In this document: positions 10,686 through 21,440 of the stretch, piece after piece
Position numbering within the stretch: the first letter of the stretch is position 1
Layout: each line of letters starts with the position of its first letter
NCBI GenBank assembly: GCA_020002185.1
Contig: CM034544.1
Location: 36,712,862 to 36,776,861, forward strand
Direction of reading: 5' to 3'
Length of the DNA stretch: 64,000 bases
Source: Paraescarpia echinospica
Taxonomy: Eukaryota > Annelida > Polychaeta > Sabellida > Siboglinidae
Program-made: the position numbers and the translations under genes
Notes under the pieces: model-generated
Told to the model about the DNA's origin: nothing
Databases searched by the model: none
Seen by the model: only the letters and a program-made list of their open reading frames with translations

Positions 10686-13409
10686 TTATGACGAGGTCCC
10701 TTTAGTTTGAAGGTCGTCGCTGACGCCAGTGACCGAATCTGTTGAGTTTGCGTCAGTAGCTTGTGTGGTGTCAATGGAGACTGGTGCATCTGTTGTCATT
10801 TCCAATGAGTCTGATGATGTTGCCGTGGCGTCATCGGCGACTGGTGACGTTGTTTCCATTGTTTCTGATTGGGTAACTGTCTCATTATTGGCGTCTGATG
10901 ATGTTGTTTCCATTGTTTCTGATTGGGTAACTGTCTCATTATTGGCGTCTGATGATGTTGTTTCCATTGTTTCTGATTGGGTAACTGTCTCATTACTGGC
11001 GTCTGATGATGTTGTTTCCATTGTTTCTGATTGGGTAACTGTCTCATTGTCGGCGACTGGTGATGTTGTTTCCATTGTTTCTGATTGGGTAACTGTCTCA
11101 TTATTGGCGTCTGATGATGTTGTTTCCATTGTTTCTGATTGGGTTACTGTCTCATTACCGGCGACTGATGATGTTGTTTCCATTGTTTCTGGTTGGGTAA
11201 CTGTCTCATTATCGGCGACTGGTGATGTTGTTTCCACTGTTTCTGATTGGGTAACTGTCTCATTTTCGGCGACTGATGACGATGTGACTGATTGGGTTAC
11301 TGTCTCATTATCGGCGACTGGTGATGTTGTCTCCACTGTTACTGATGGTGCTAGTGTCTCATTATCGGCGACTGATGCCGTTGTGACTGTTTGGGTTACT
11401 GTCTCATTATCGGCGACTGATGATGTTGTTTCCATTGTTTCTGATTGGGTAACTGTCTCATTATTGGCGTCTGATGATGTTGTTTCCATTGTTTCTGATT
11501 GGGTTACTGTCTCATTATCGGCGACTGGTGATGTTGTTTCCACTGTTTCTGATTGGGTAACTGTCTCATTTTCGGCGACTGATGACGATGTGACTGATTG
11601 GGTTACTGTCTCATTATCGGCGACTGGTGATGTTGTCTCCACTGTTACTGATGGGGCTAGTGTCTCATTATCGGAGACTGATGACTTTGTGACTGTTTGG
11701 GTTACTGTCTCATTATCGGCGACTGATGATGTTGTTTCCACTGTTTCTGATTGGGTAACTGTCTCATTTTCGGCGACTGATGACGATGTGACTGATTGGG
11801 TTACTGTCTCATTATCGGCGACTGGTGATGTTGTCTCCACTGTTACTGATGGGGCTAGTGTCTCATTATCGGCGACTGATGACGTTGTGACTGTTTGGGT
11901 TACTGTCTCATTATCGGCGACTGATGATGTTGTTTCCACTGTTTCTGATTGGGTAACCATCTCATTATCGGCGACTGGCGACGTTGTCTCCACTGTGTAG
12001 GATTGGGTTACTGTCTCATTATTGGAGACTGAACGCGTTGTGATTGATTGGGTTACTGTCTCATTATCGGCGACTGGTGATGTTGTCTCCATTGTTACTG
12101 ATGGGGCTAGTGTTTCATTATCGGCGACTGATGACGTTGTGACTGTTTGGGTTACTGTCTCATTATCGGCGACTGGCGACGTTGTCTCCACTGTGTATGA
12201 TTGGGTTACTGTCTCATCATCGGCGACTGATGGCGTCGTCTCCGTTGTTACTGATTGGGTTACTGTCTCATTATCGGCGACTGATGGCGATGTCTCCACT
12301 GTTACTGATTGGGTTTCTGTCTCATTATCGGCGACTGATGGCAGTGTCTCCGCTATTACTGACTGTGTTACTGTCTCATTACCGGCGACTGATGGCGATG
12401 TCTCCGCTGTTAATGATTGGGTTACTGTATCATTATCGGCGACTGATGGCGATGTCTCCGCTGTTAATGATTGGGTTACTGTATCATTATCGGCGACTGA
12501 TGGCGATGTCTCCGCTGTTACCGATTGGGTTACTATCTCATTATCGACGACTGATGGCGATGTCTCCGCTGTTACTGATTGTGTTACTGTCTCATTATCG
12601 TCGACTGAAGACGATGTGACTGATTGGGCTGCTGTTTCGTTATTGGCGACTGGTGACGTTGTGACTGGTTGGGTTACTGTCTCTTTATCAGCAATTGATG
12701 GCGTTGTGGCTGATTGGGATACAGTCTCATTATCAACAACTGAAGGCGTTGTGGTTGATTTGGTTGCTGTATCATTATCAGCAACTGATGACGTTGTGGC
12801 TGATTGTGTTACCGTTTCATTACTAACGATTGATGGCATTGTTTCGTTTGCGTTAGTCTGAGCTGTCGACACATTGTTAACGAGTGGTGTAATGTTTCCT
12901 GTTGTGTGAGAAAGGGTTGACGTGACACCATCAATGGTTTTCGAAGCCGTTGTTGTCGGCATGTTTGACTGATGTATCGTGGTGTCAACAGCGGCTGTCG
13001 TTTTTGCAGATTCCACAGCCGAAGACTTGCCAGCGTTAAACTGCGATGTCGTGGTGTCAACGTCTACAGGAAGTGTAATGTATGCAATGGGTTTTGTTGT
13101 CGTAGTAATGGTTTCCTCGTTGTCTTTTGACGGCAATCCGAAGACAACGGCAAGGACAACTCCAATGACGGCAGCGATGATGACGACGACGCCGATCATG
13201 TGAAGGAATAGTCTCTTGCCCTCATACATTCGCGGTCTTCCCTTCACGTCATCGGTGGTCGTCTCGCTCCCGTCGCTCGAGTCCGCTGCCTGGAACGCTG
13301 TTGGTCTTCCAGGAAAGCGGTGCAGTCTGGGACCGAAGATATCCGCCCACGTGTAGAGCGTCGGGAAGGCTCGCTTCGCCGGCTTCTCCGTAGACCACGT
13401 CCACTCCAT
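10686..13409 (-). CDS. Type II membrane mucin-like protein with Ser/Thr repeats
   Basis: An ORF of 907 codons from the Met at 13407-13409. The N-terminal 66 residues are cytosolic-looking, followed by one hydrophobic segment (residues 67-91, LFLHMIGVVVIIAAVIGVVL core) and no cleavable signal, so type II topology is likely. The remaining 800 residues are Thr/Ser/Glu repeats such as NETVTQSETMETTSSVAD (18 residues, 54 bp) and shorter 15-residue versions, rich in NET sequons and O-glycosylation sites. No globular domain follows; the chain ends at a TAA at 10686-10688. The ORF continues upstream to 13685, but that part looks intronic: TGTTCCAG just before the Met is a fair splice acceptor, so an upstream exon may exist. 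An alternative start MCSSM lies four codons earlier. A function as a glycocalyx or surface mucin is inferred. The large plus-strand ORFs here are antisense shadows. Confidence 0.75.
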   Translation of the reverse strand: MEWTWSTEKPAKRAFPTLYTWADIFGPRLHRFPGRPTAFQAADSSDGSETTTDDVKGRPRMYEGKRLFLHMIGVVVIIAAVIGVVLAVVFGLPSKDNEETITTTTKPIAYITLPVDVDTTTSQFNAGKSSAVESAKTTAAVDTTIHQSNMPTTTASKTIDGVTSTLSHTTGNITPLVNNVSTAQTNANETMPSIVSNETVTQSATTSSVADNDTATKSTTTPSVVDNETVSQSATTPSIADKETVTQPVTTSPVANNETAAQSVTSSSVDDNETVTQSVTAETSPSVVDNEIVTQSVTAETSPSVADNDTVTQSLTAETSPSVADNDTVTQSLTAETSPSVAGNETVTQSVIAETLPSVADNETETQSVTVETSPSVADNETVTQSVTTETTPSVADDETVTQSYTVETTSPVADNETVTQTVTTSSVADNETLAPSVTMETTSPVADNETVTQSITTRSVSNNETVTQSYTVETTSPVADNEMVTQSETVETTSSVADNETVTQTVTTSSVADNETLAPSVTVETTSPVADNETVTQSVTSSSVAENETVTQSETVETTSSVADNETVTQTVTKSSVSDNETLAPSVTVETTSPVADNETVTQSVTSSSVAENETVTQSETVETTSPVADNETVTQSETMETTSSDANNETVTQSETMETTSSVADNETVTQTVTTASVADNETLAPSVTVETTSPVADNETVTQSVTSSSVAENETVTQSETVETTSPVADNETVTQPETMETTSSVAGNETVTQSETMETTSSDANNETVTQSETMETTSPVADNETVTQSETMETTSSDASNETVTQSETMETTSSDANNETVTQSETMETTSSDANNETVTQSETMETTSPVADDATATSSDSLEMTTDAPVSIDTTQATDANSTDSVTGVSDDLQTKGTSS
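10830..12860. repeat. Coding minisatellite of the mucin-like gene
   Basis: Imperfect tandem units of about 39-54 bp containing GGTTACTGTCTCATTATCGG or close variants, all multiples of three. Identical blocks recur (11230-11400 against 11530-11700 and 11740-11900), showing higher-order duplication. Confidence 0.9.
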
Positions 13410-13689
13410 GCTGGAACACATGATAGGTTTTAAGATTAAAGTATTCCGAAATAAAATGAGACGGGCAGGGCATATGCAACGAATGACCGAACACAGACTG
13501 TCATAAAGCGTATGGAAAGCAGAAGAGGGTGGCAAACGATGAAGAGGAAGACTAAAGCTAAGACGGAATGACAGCATAAAACTGGACCGCGGGAGGGCAG
13601 GTGAGAACACACAAGAAAGGAAGATAATTGTGGACGACAGAGAGAGGTGGAGAGAGTCAACATGAACAGTCGAAGAAGTTAGCAATTAA

Positions 13690-15240
13690 ATGATCCGAAC
13701 CGGGGGAGTAAGGGGGAGAAGACGTAAATGTAAGTTCCAATACAGCGCATTGTCGTGGTATTGGGGCTCGCATATTCACAGAGGTCAATTGTCCAAGAAA
13801 GCGAGTGAACATAAAAAAATGGCGAGTGGACATCGGCAACTGTAAGGAAATACAGCCAGACTGCCGCAGACGTTAGCGAATAGTGATCGCACTGTACGTA
13901 GGTAAAAGCATTTAGGTAGCGACGATGGAGCTCAGTACGATCCTGTAGTAGTCAATTTATATTATGGCCAATGTCGATTGCCAAAGCGGGTTTGTTTGTT
14001 CCGTTAACATGAATCTACATCGGGTAATAATTGTTAGCAGGCAGTTTTCTTATTCAGTCCTAGTTGGTCCTACTTTGCGGACAGAATCGTGGAAATGAGA
14101 AGAGGGAGACGAAGAAGGTCATGAAGAGTAAGAATAACAAATGGAGAAGAAAAAACGAAGATGTCGAAGAAGAAGAAGATGCGTAAATGCGTCGTATCTA
14201 GAAGTTACGAGAAAAATCGAAGATCTCGAAATAGGGCACGCAAGTCTCGACTGCCGCCATACTGGTTTTATGCTATTTTGCCCTTTCCGTTAATAATCCG
14301 GTACCCAACGACGCGAACGAGGTTTGTATTGTTTCGCTTATGGGTGTAACTGCCACAGCAGAAACCTCCGTTATAAGTTTTATAGGTTTCCACCCAACGA
14401 AAGCTCATCTAGAAGGTGGGAACTATTATGCTCGCAAGTCATGATTTTCAAATTGTTTGTATATCGCAGTGATTTTGACTTTGAATAATGGTTATACCGA
14501 AACGACGAAACTGTGTCATTGTCAGTCGTGGCACGTGAAATGTTTGTCATTATAAAGTCTACAATGACCAAAGGCACAGTTGTATGTGAACAATCGTAAA
14601 CAGCATTTAACTATGTATTTTTTAAATGTACGTGATTTATGGATATAATGCATCTTTACAAATGGGGTTTAAGGAAACATATTCTAGAGCAGTAATAAAA
14701 TTATTATTTGTATCACTCAGACACAAAAAATGTATAATAAATACACAAACGTTGCATTAACATTAAGTGCAGTTGTGCAAGTCAAAAAAGTTTAAATAAG
14801 CAAAATATAAATAATTAATAATTGGACTTCTGTAATAAAGAAGATTAAAATAATTAACAATGACGATTACAATTTACAACATGCGATCTTCCCTGTTTAC
14901 TGACGAGTGCTCCGTGACAACCAATCGAGTGAGCGAAGGCCGGCCATGAGCGGATACAATTTCACAGGCGACACACCATTAACTTGTAACTTTTGTCTTT
15001 CATCGACGCTTTCACTCGTTGTTGTGCGAGAAACTCGACACCCGACTACAGTCTACTAAACCTGTTGATTTTCCTTGAAATTTAACATTCCGTGTGGTGT
15101 AGTTTACCCAAAATTGTAATGAAAACGCCATGTCTGAAATCGAATGAGCGATAATTCCGGACAACGAAGTGGGCCCCAGAAGTGTATGATCTCGTTAACT
15201 ATCGCATCAAAACGGTCCGGAAACGAGAATCACTTGCGTC
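13690..15240. other. No gene seen; purine-rich stretch
   Basis: 14090-14180 is strongly purine-rich (GAAGAAGAAGA type). Otherwise AT-rich spacer without recognisable features. Confidence 0.5.
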
Positions 15241-15259
15241 CCCTATTATACAATGTAGA

Positions 15260-15530
15260 CATTTCTCGTAACTCTGATGGAATGTTACAATCTTGTCAGT
15301 TCGCACGTAAGTCGTGAATTGTTTCGTAAGTGGCGAGTTCTCGTAGGACGGTTCATTCGAAACATTATCATTAGTTCCGATGCTTTTAAGTGCGTCTTAA
15401 CCCAATTTACGAGAATAAATGGGTAATTCAAAACTTCTCCTCATACAACCTCCTTCGTAAACTGCCCAAATTTACGATGACAAGCAAGCTCTCGTAATTC
15501 GTGCAAAGTCTCGTAAGTGGCACATACAAT
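15260..15530. repeat. CGTAA-motif cluster, left side of the DNA transposon
   Basis: Many CGTAA/TTACG pentamers within 270 bases (for example near 15270, 15306, 15328, 15464 and 15510). A comparable cluster lies at 18980-19110 on the far side of the Harbinger-type genes. Confidence 0.4.
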
Positions 15531-16229
15531 ATGGCTGCAATGATGTTGCATTTTGCGAGAAGGCGTCGAGGACATCGGATTCCACGTGTTTTTGTTTAGA
15601 TACAACGTATGATTTGGATCACATGGATGATGAGTGAATAGGCATGGGGAACGACGCACCGCCGAATTCGCAGGAGCTTGGCGTTATCCGTCTCTTTGCA
15701 GGTATTGATTTAAAAATGCAATGTTGAATGACGCCAAATGGTAGGCTATTATTGGAACACAGCTGTTATTAGAAGACATTCAATGTTTTTAATATGGTAA
15801 TAAACAACAAACACATTATTCATAATTAAAATCCGAGCATAATTATAGTCGCATAACAAAATATGGAAACATAATTAGTTGGTCTATGCATAATTAAGCC
15901 ACACCGGCAATACAAAACTAGTTGTCATGAAGCAATTACATTTTTGTGTAGGCCCACCTGAACGGGTTAAGCTTAACATTAGAAGAGCTGACGAGGATAC
16001 GTAGGCTTATGCATATTGTTCTACAATATCGTTAAGATGCTTCGCATTATAATTATTCAAAATCGTCCTAATATATTACGCATCCATAAATAGACAACAC
16101 CACTAATATTGACCGTAAATATAACCATTGTTGATATTAGCAGACTGTCGTTGGATACTTCAGGATATCGATCGTCTTCTCCAAAACTGAGAAAATAAAA
16201 TACAACACAGAACTACACATGTAGCCTAT

Positions 16230-16230
16230 A

Positions 16231-16269
<39 letters not shown>
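16230..16269. repeat. (TA)n microsatellite
   Basis: TA run of about 40 bases; it lies where the transposase homology at 16330 is cut off. Confidence 0.9.
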
Positions 16270-16274
<5 letters not shown>

Positions 16275-16329
16275 TTGCTCAATCCCGGGCAAAAAGAGCT
16301 TACAATAAGGTTCACATAAAACCAGAAAC

Positions 16330-16620
16330 GTTTTGGAAAGGGGATGTGGAGTGTGGAAGATGCGATTCCGGTGCTTGCATAAGTCAGCCGGCCATATTTC
16401 GTTTCGCCCCCGTAGGTGCGCTAACGTCATCATTACAACAGCCCGTCTCCATAACAAATGCGTGCGATGGCATATTGACCAACCATTGGCGAATGGCGCT
16501 GACTTAGATGACGTTGATGAAGAGGACAATGTACAAGATTAGCGGGTCGGTGCGACAGAGGGACGCAATGTTCGACAACGATTAATAGCGACCGTACTTG
16601 GCAATCAGTCAGCCCAGGCA
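16330..16620 (+). pseudogene. PIF/Harbinger-type transposase, C-terminal remnant
   Basis: The plus strand encodes GVWKMRFRCLHK, then CANVIITTARLHNKCVRW and an acidic stretch DLDDVDEEDN. The order 'G.WK.RF.CL ... ANVI.....LHN.C ... acidic tail' is the C-terminal end of HARBI1/PIF-type DDE transposases. The frame stops at 16540-16542, but homologous sequence (GRNVRQRLIATVLG) continues to about 16610. Everything upstream, including the first two catalytic acidic residues, is missing; a TA microsatellite lies at the break. It converges with the minus-strand Myb/SANT gene, the usual two-gene arrangement of these elements. Confidence 0.65.
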
Positions 16621-17263
16621 TTCTACTATTATAGAGGAAGCAGGTGCAACTTGCACCGATGCAATTTGTACCCCCTGACTATTGGCTAATTGTTGATAAC
16701 AAATTTTTAGGAGCTAACATTGATTCTTGTTCCCCGGCGGCCTCTAAACTTTGTAGGCAGCACTGCAACAACGTCACTCTCCTCTCGTCAAGCGAATATC
16801 GCGCCTTCTCCACTTTCAATCTCCTCTCCTCCACCTGTAGCCGCTTCTCGTCGATGACGAGTCTCTGCTTCTCAATGCCCAATATATCGTCTATAAAAAC
16901 ATAATTATGAACATTAATGTATGTTATTATTATAATATACTATAGAATATGCTGCAACACTACACATTTATTGATTCCTGACCATGGGCATTAAGATGCT
17001 CAGAGTAGCCTACAATAAAAAATATACATTTACTTTCAGAGGTGAGAGCACGTTTTCTGGGGGCACATGGCGTGGGCTGACTCCTAGCCACAGGCACATT
17101 GACAGGAGGCCTAGCCGACGGCGACGAGAATTGGGATGGCGATAACATTCTACTAGATCCCTGCGACTGGTGCGAGACGTCGATCGGCTACAAAAATCGT
17201 GTGTGGGGATGATTAATCTATCAAGCGTAATATACATGTATATATATATATATATATAAATAC

Positions 17264-17384
17264 ATTTATACTGGTGATGTTGTCTCCACTGTTACTGATG
17301 GGGCTAATGTCTCATTATCGGCGACTCAGTAACAGTGGAGACAACATCACCAGTAACAGTGGAGACAACATCACCAGTATAAAT
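17264..17384. repeat. Ectopic inverted copy of the mucin repeat (hairpin)
   Basis: The left arm 17264-17297 and right arm 17351-17384 are perfect 34-base inverted repeats (ATTTATACTGGTGATGTTGT start). The 24-base unit starting CAGTAACAGTGGAGACAACA is itself tandemly doubled (17327-17350, 17351-17374). Bases 17271-17326 match the coding repeat of the mucin-like gene near 11820-11877 with about one mismatch (GGGGCTAATG for GGGGCTAGTG). It lies in the intron between exons a and b of the transposon gene. Confidence 0.9.
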
Positions 17385-17528
17385 ATATATATAGCCTAAT
17401 AGTAATAGACTAATCCATGTAGGCCTAATTTGTAAAACATTTATAATTAATGCATTTATAAGCAGCTTATATATCATATAATTGATATCATTATTTAGAA
17501 ATTATAATTAACACCATACACATACATA

Positions 17529-17549
17529 ATATATATATATATATATATA
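17529..17549. repeat. (TA)n microsatellite
   Basis: Short AT run of about 20 bases. Confidence 0.85.
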
Positions 17550-18129
17550 ACGACGCACATTATGTTAGGTATTTACCGCTAGTGGTAGGGTTTTGGGCAT
17601 TTCTTCTGTCAGCCCGTATTCGCCTTCGACTTTGTGGAGTTCGTAGGCAGTTGCCGTCGCTAACGATGTCGATGGCGATCGCAATGCCACGGACACGGCT
17701 CTCGCAGCAGTGTGTAGCCACCCACCAAACCCGTCCGTGGCATCTTGCCCGGGTACTGATATTATCTGGGGCTCTATGTCGGTGGCCTCTGGGACCGCAG
17801 GGCCCCACCTGTCATCCGGCGGGCCACCTTGGTTTTAGCATTCTTAGTTTTTGTTGCGCTTGCCCAGTACGTCCATTTTTTCTTTACTTCTTCAGCGGTG
17901 CGCGTGACAGTATCATTTTCTGCGTTAGGTTGATTGGCGATTTTCTCCCATATCAAGGCCTTACTCTTCGCATTTATCGTGCTGCTGAATTTTCCAAATA
18001 GGTGAACTTTGTTCGCGGCAACATCGTCGATTAATATATATACAACTTCGCTCTTGAGGTTTGGCCTGCGTGAATTTTTTATTTTTTTCGCTTCGGCTTG
18101 TATCCGACATTTTGAATTCAACTTGAAGG

Positions 18130-18850
18130 ATGAGGTCAGCAACATCTGGAAAACTTAAGCGCAAAAGCAGCATCACGAATTGCTGACACCACTTGGGGAG
18201 CAAGCACCAAGACACTATAGACCTCTGTCTTGGCATTAGTGTACGCGCCAGCGGAATACTGTATACCGGTGTGGTACAGAAGTGCACACACATCAAAACT
18301 GGACGTCAGCATCACCAACTCCCTACGTATAGTCACTGGATGTTTAAGAGCAACAACAAATTAACGCTTATCCGTGCTAGCAGGCATTGCACCACCGACA
18401 CTTCGAAGACAGGCTGCTGTGCTGGCATTGGGCAAGCGTGCAAAAACACTGACCATCTACTACACAATGTTTGCTCAGAAAGGGCTAGTGTACAGCGCAT
18501 GAATTCACGACACCCTTTCAACAGCCAGGCACATGAACTCATGAAATGTCGGAGCCACAGTGAAAAACAGCACACTGGATATCAACCAGATGGAGAGAGG
18601 ACTAGCTGTCCAAACCAATCTCCCTATATAGGTTCATTCCAGAACCATGTGTGCATTTTGCTGGTTCCGACCTCCCGCGAAAGGCTTGGACAAACGACAT
18701 ACCACATCATTAGCCATTGCGCTCTCTACGGTGCTCCACGCTGACAGACTGGCATCGCCGAGCTGGACCTGGCGACCGGAAGTGGCTCCTCAACAACACT
18801 CTGAAAGTCTAGGCAGTAGACAAACGCGAGAAGAAGAAGGTCAGTGAACG
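18130..18850 (+). mobile_element. LINE fragment, C-terminal part of ORF2
   Basis: The plus strand read across frames gives HLENLSAKAASRIADTTWGA (near 18135-18200), VYAPAEYCIPVWYRSAHTSK (near 18240-18300), LDVSITNSLRIVTGCLRAT (near 18300-18355) and IAPPTLRRQAAVLALGKRAK (near 18385-18440), ending in a HIISHCALYGAP-like piece near 18705-18740. This is the typical post-RT region of a LINE that ends in a Cys/His segment. Internal stops make it a relic. It abuts the Harbinger-type gene. Confidence 0.65.
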
Positions 18851-18979
18851 TGCGCGTGCCTACGTATAAATTTACATTTTGGCGTCCGCGTGCCGATGAC
18901 GTGTATACGACGCGCAACCACTTATAAATAGCGCTACCTCCAACGTATCGCACCACGTCCATTGCGCTTACTCGTACAT

Positions 18980-19110
18980 TGTATCTTCAACTCGTAACTT
19001 TTTACGATATGAGAGCTTTACGATCCTTTTCAGTTACTCGTTTATCGTATCGTAACGTCATTGTAAGTTTCTTGTAAGTGCACCGTAAGTTTAGACTTAC
19101 GATGCAGTTT
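18980..19110. repeat. CGTAA-motif cluster, right side of the DNA transposon
   Basis: TTACGA/CGTAA pentamers at short spacing (near 18993, 19003, 19018, 19046, 19085 and 19098), the counterpart of 15260-15530. No exact terminal inverted repeat could be aligned by eye. Confidence 0.4.
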
Positions 19111-19639
19111 CGAGATACCCACCCCAGTCGTAAACACAAAGTCGTTCGACATTTAGTCATTACAAATACAGATTGCAGGCCTAGTTGGGGAGGAAAACAC
19201 GTGGCTATCTCAAAAACAGGTGTCTCCGTCAATTTATATTAAGACAAACTGCTTGCCAGTGAAAACAAACGTCACATTTTATGCCAAACCCGTATATCTG
19301 GTGACATGTCTGTTACCAACGACAACCTGGAAGAATTATTCAATGTAATTGTTTTAAACGTCAAAAGTTACGAAGTTATAATTGGCATGCAAGCTGGCCT
19401 TACAAATTACGCCAAATTGTAACATTTTATGAAGCTGTAACACGCCTATTATGCATTTATTCACAAAACAAACCCGTATGAATGTCAACAAATATATGTA
19501 AGCACAAATATATGTCACTAAACAACCTAGAAAAATAATTATTTTTGGACTAGAGTATTGCTTGATGTATTTGGTAGAGTCTGAGAAAAACTGATAGTCT
19601 ATCATCAAAACGTGTATTATAAACGATTAATTCAAAACA

Positions 19640-19880
19640 AGCATGTCTTTGCCACCAGAGACAATGAATGGAACACATTGTTTGATGATTGTGTTAATGC
19701 TACCAGTGTGAACATGTTCAAAAATAAAATTGACAGCTATCTGGCGAGGGCGGGTTATACGTAAGTGGAAAATTGTTGCACTCTCGATAAGCCAAAGGCT
19801 TCCTTGTCCGCATGCCGTCTGCAGCTTACAGCTCTGGACGGCAATCTTGTTAAAACTTGTTAAATATATATAAATGAATA
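19640..19880 (+). mobile_element. 5'-truncated CR1 copy (3' end only)
   Basis: Matches the end of the CR1 element at 63740-63960: a TVNEWNxL-like coding end, then CTCTCGATAAGCCAAAGG(C)TTCCTTGTC and GGCAATCTTGTTAAA. It ends in CTTGTTAAAACTTGTTAAAT, the same tail unit as the longer copy. It shows the family has at least two copies here. Confidence 0.85.
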
Positions 19881-19899
19881 AAACCAAACGAGTTACGTT

Positions 19900-21240
19900 G
19901 ATGTCATTATACTAAAGTATACTTTTGAACTGTCCCCACCCAATGTGCCATTTCACTGGCGGGTTGTGCTTGTGTGTGGGTGTCCGTGTCTGTGTGCAGT
20001 CACGCGCAGCGGCGTCAGGGAGTTGCCCACATCGCTACATGTATCACAGCGCTGACACTCATAAACCCGCAGAAATACCGACGACGCCCATTCTTTAAAA
20101 AGGAATATTTTATGTGAAAAACTTTCAACGGGCGTGCCTTTACGTCAAACATCAACAACGTTTGCGACCAACCGATCGTACGTTCAAATTACCTGCCTAA
20201 CGTACCAGTTGTAGACTTTTATACAGCTTCTCACACAAGTGTATCAAATTCTGGTGTCGTAATCGTATTCAATGCACGGTAGAGGCTCTTGTGTCAGGGG
20301 ATCTAAGATCACAGGGCATTTAATCACAAGAAGTTATAGATCACAAGACATGTTGACACAAGACATGTTGACTACATTTTGTCACACGACGTTTCATCAC
20401 GACATGCAGAGTAAGAGATGTCGTCACACGTCTTCGACACTTGGTCACACAGGAATTAAAACAGATAATGTTTGCAAAACTGAAACAAAGTCATTCTTGT
20501 AAGAACATTTTATCGTTTGTTCTTCCATCCGTCCGTCCGTCCGTTCCGTCGGTCGGTCGTTCGTTCGTACATTAATTAGTGTTATTTTCTCATATCGCTC
20601 CGCTATCGTTGTGGGAGTATTATTGTGTATTCGCTGCCAAAAACTGCACTATTTTGGCAACTTCGAAGAACGACTGAAGTGGTATATAGGTAGGGTTTCG
20701 GACCCATGACCATAGACATTTTGTAAAAATTGCATACTTATCTGTCTTTTATCACGAAACATTTTCAGTGATTTAGTTTACCCCTACTTGTGTTTTGGCT
20801 GACTCTACCCTGGAAAGTCGTTGGCTGTTGGGGAGGGGTATACGCAGAAGAACGAGGAGAACGTGAAGAATTGGAAGAGAGAAAAATATAAGAAGAATTA
20901 AAACAATGGGGAGAATGGGAAGAACGGTAAGGACGGGAATAATGGGAAAAGGGAAGAACGGCGAATATTTGCTCTATTATATATGATTTTACAGTCGCAT
21001 AAAGGTTTCTAATTGTGGTCTTGAGTGATAGTAGTTAACATCACATCATATGGCGACACCAGTTTTGTCCAGGCATTGCGCGTTGATTCTTGTCTCAAAA
21101 GCATGTACGTGTGCAAAAAAAAAACATATGTAAAAAATCAACTCTTGCATGATTTTTTTAATAAACATTATGAGTTTACCAAACGTCATAAAGGTTTGTC
21201 AAAATCTGACTTAACCTTGTCTTACTTGACATATATGCAT
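19900..21240. other. No gene seen; CCGT and purine-rich tracts
   Basis: 20525-20570 is a (CCGT/TCGG)-rich simple sequence; 20840-20965 is strongly purine-rich (GAAGA, GGGAA) with potential for triplex formation. 20280-20450 holds loosely repeated ACATGTTGACACAAG-like words. None of the ORFs shows a domain. Confidence 0.5.
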
Positions 21241-21440
21241 AGGCCAATGTGACCGTTCGTTGTCCTGCTGGATGTTACACCGGTCCATTTTGTCCTGTCT
21301 AGAGCACACCGCACTGCAGTTAATAGCAGAAATCTAACATCGTGCATAGTTTGGTCATTCCATCTCTTCTGTGGCCTTCCTGTTTTCTATGTCCTTTGAT
21401 GTCCTTTTTAAAGCTATTTTCGTGAGGATTTGGTGTGGTA
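21240..21440 (-). mobile_element. RTE-type LINE 3' coding end, fragment
   Basis: The minus strand encodes GRPQKRWNDQTMHDVR and later ALDRTKWTGVTSSRTTNGH, the pattern of the C-terminal end of RTE-like ORF2 (GRP..RW ... DR..W). It may be the displaced 3' end of the copy at 22640-23660. Confidence 0.5.

Larger units (their letters stand above)
16679..18110 (-). pseudogene. Myb/SANT-like DNA-binding partner gene of a PIF/Harbinger transposon
   Basis: Three exons can be drawn on the minus strand. Exon a (18110-17577) starts MSDTSRSEKNKK, shifts frame near 18075 into RRPNLKSEVVYILI...LFGKFSSTINAKSKALIWEKIA and EEVKKKWTYW, which matches the Myb/SANT-like domain of NAIF1-type proteins, and shifts again near 17810. 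Exon b (17187-17034) is Ser/Pro-rich. Exon c (16892-16679) is a coiled coil of EKRLQVEERRLKVEKARY type and ends at TAG. Donors (GTAAAT at 17576, GTAAAT at 17033) and acceptors (TAG at 17188 and 16893) are legal. In the family this protein binds transposon ends and helps import the transposase. The two frameshifts suggest it is dead. Confidence 0.6.

Noticed and set aside
10729..12861. Long plus-strand ORFs (423 and 279 codons) over the mucin repeats
   Set aside because: They are antisense to the repeat; composition is a mirror of the Thr-rich units, and the minus strand has a TM segment and a coherent N-terminus.
13410..13685. N-terminal extension of the mucin-like ORF (MLTSSTVHVDSL...)
   Set aside because: A good splice acceptor precedes the later Met, the extension is Ser/Leu/Phe-rich like random pyrimidine-rich intron sequence, and it would put a hydrophobic segment in an odd place.
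18193..18744. A 183-codon plus-strand ORF as a host gene
   Set aside because: Reading neighbouring frames gives clear LINE ORF2 blocks (WGA, YCIPVW, ITNSLRIVTGCLR), so it is a frameshifted LINE fragment.
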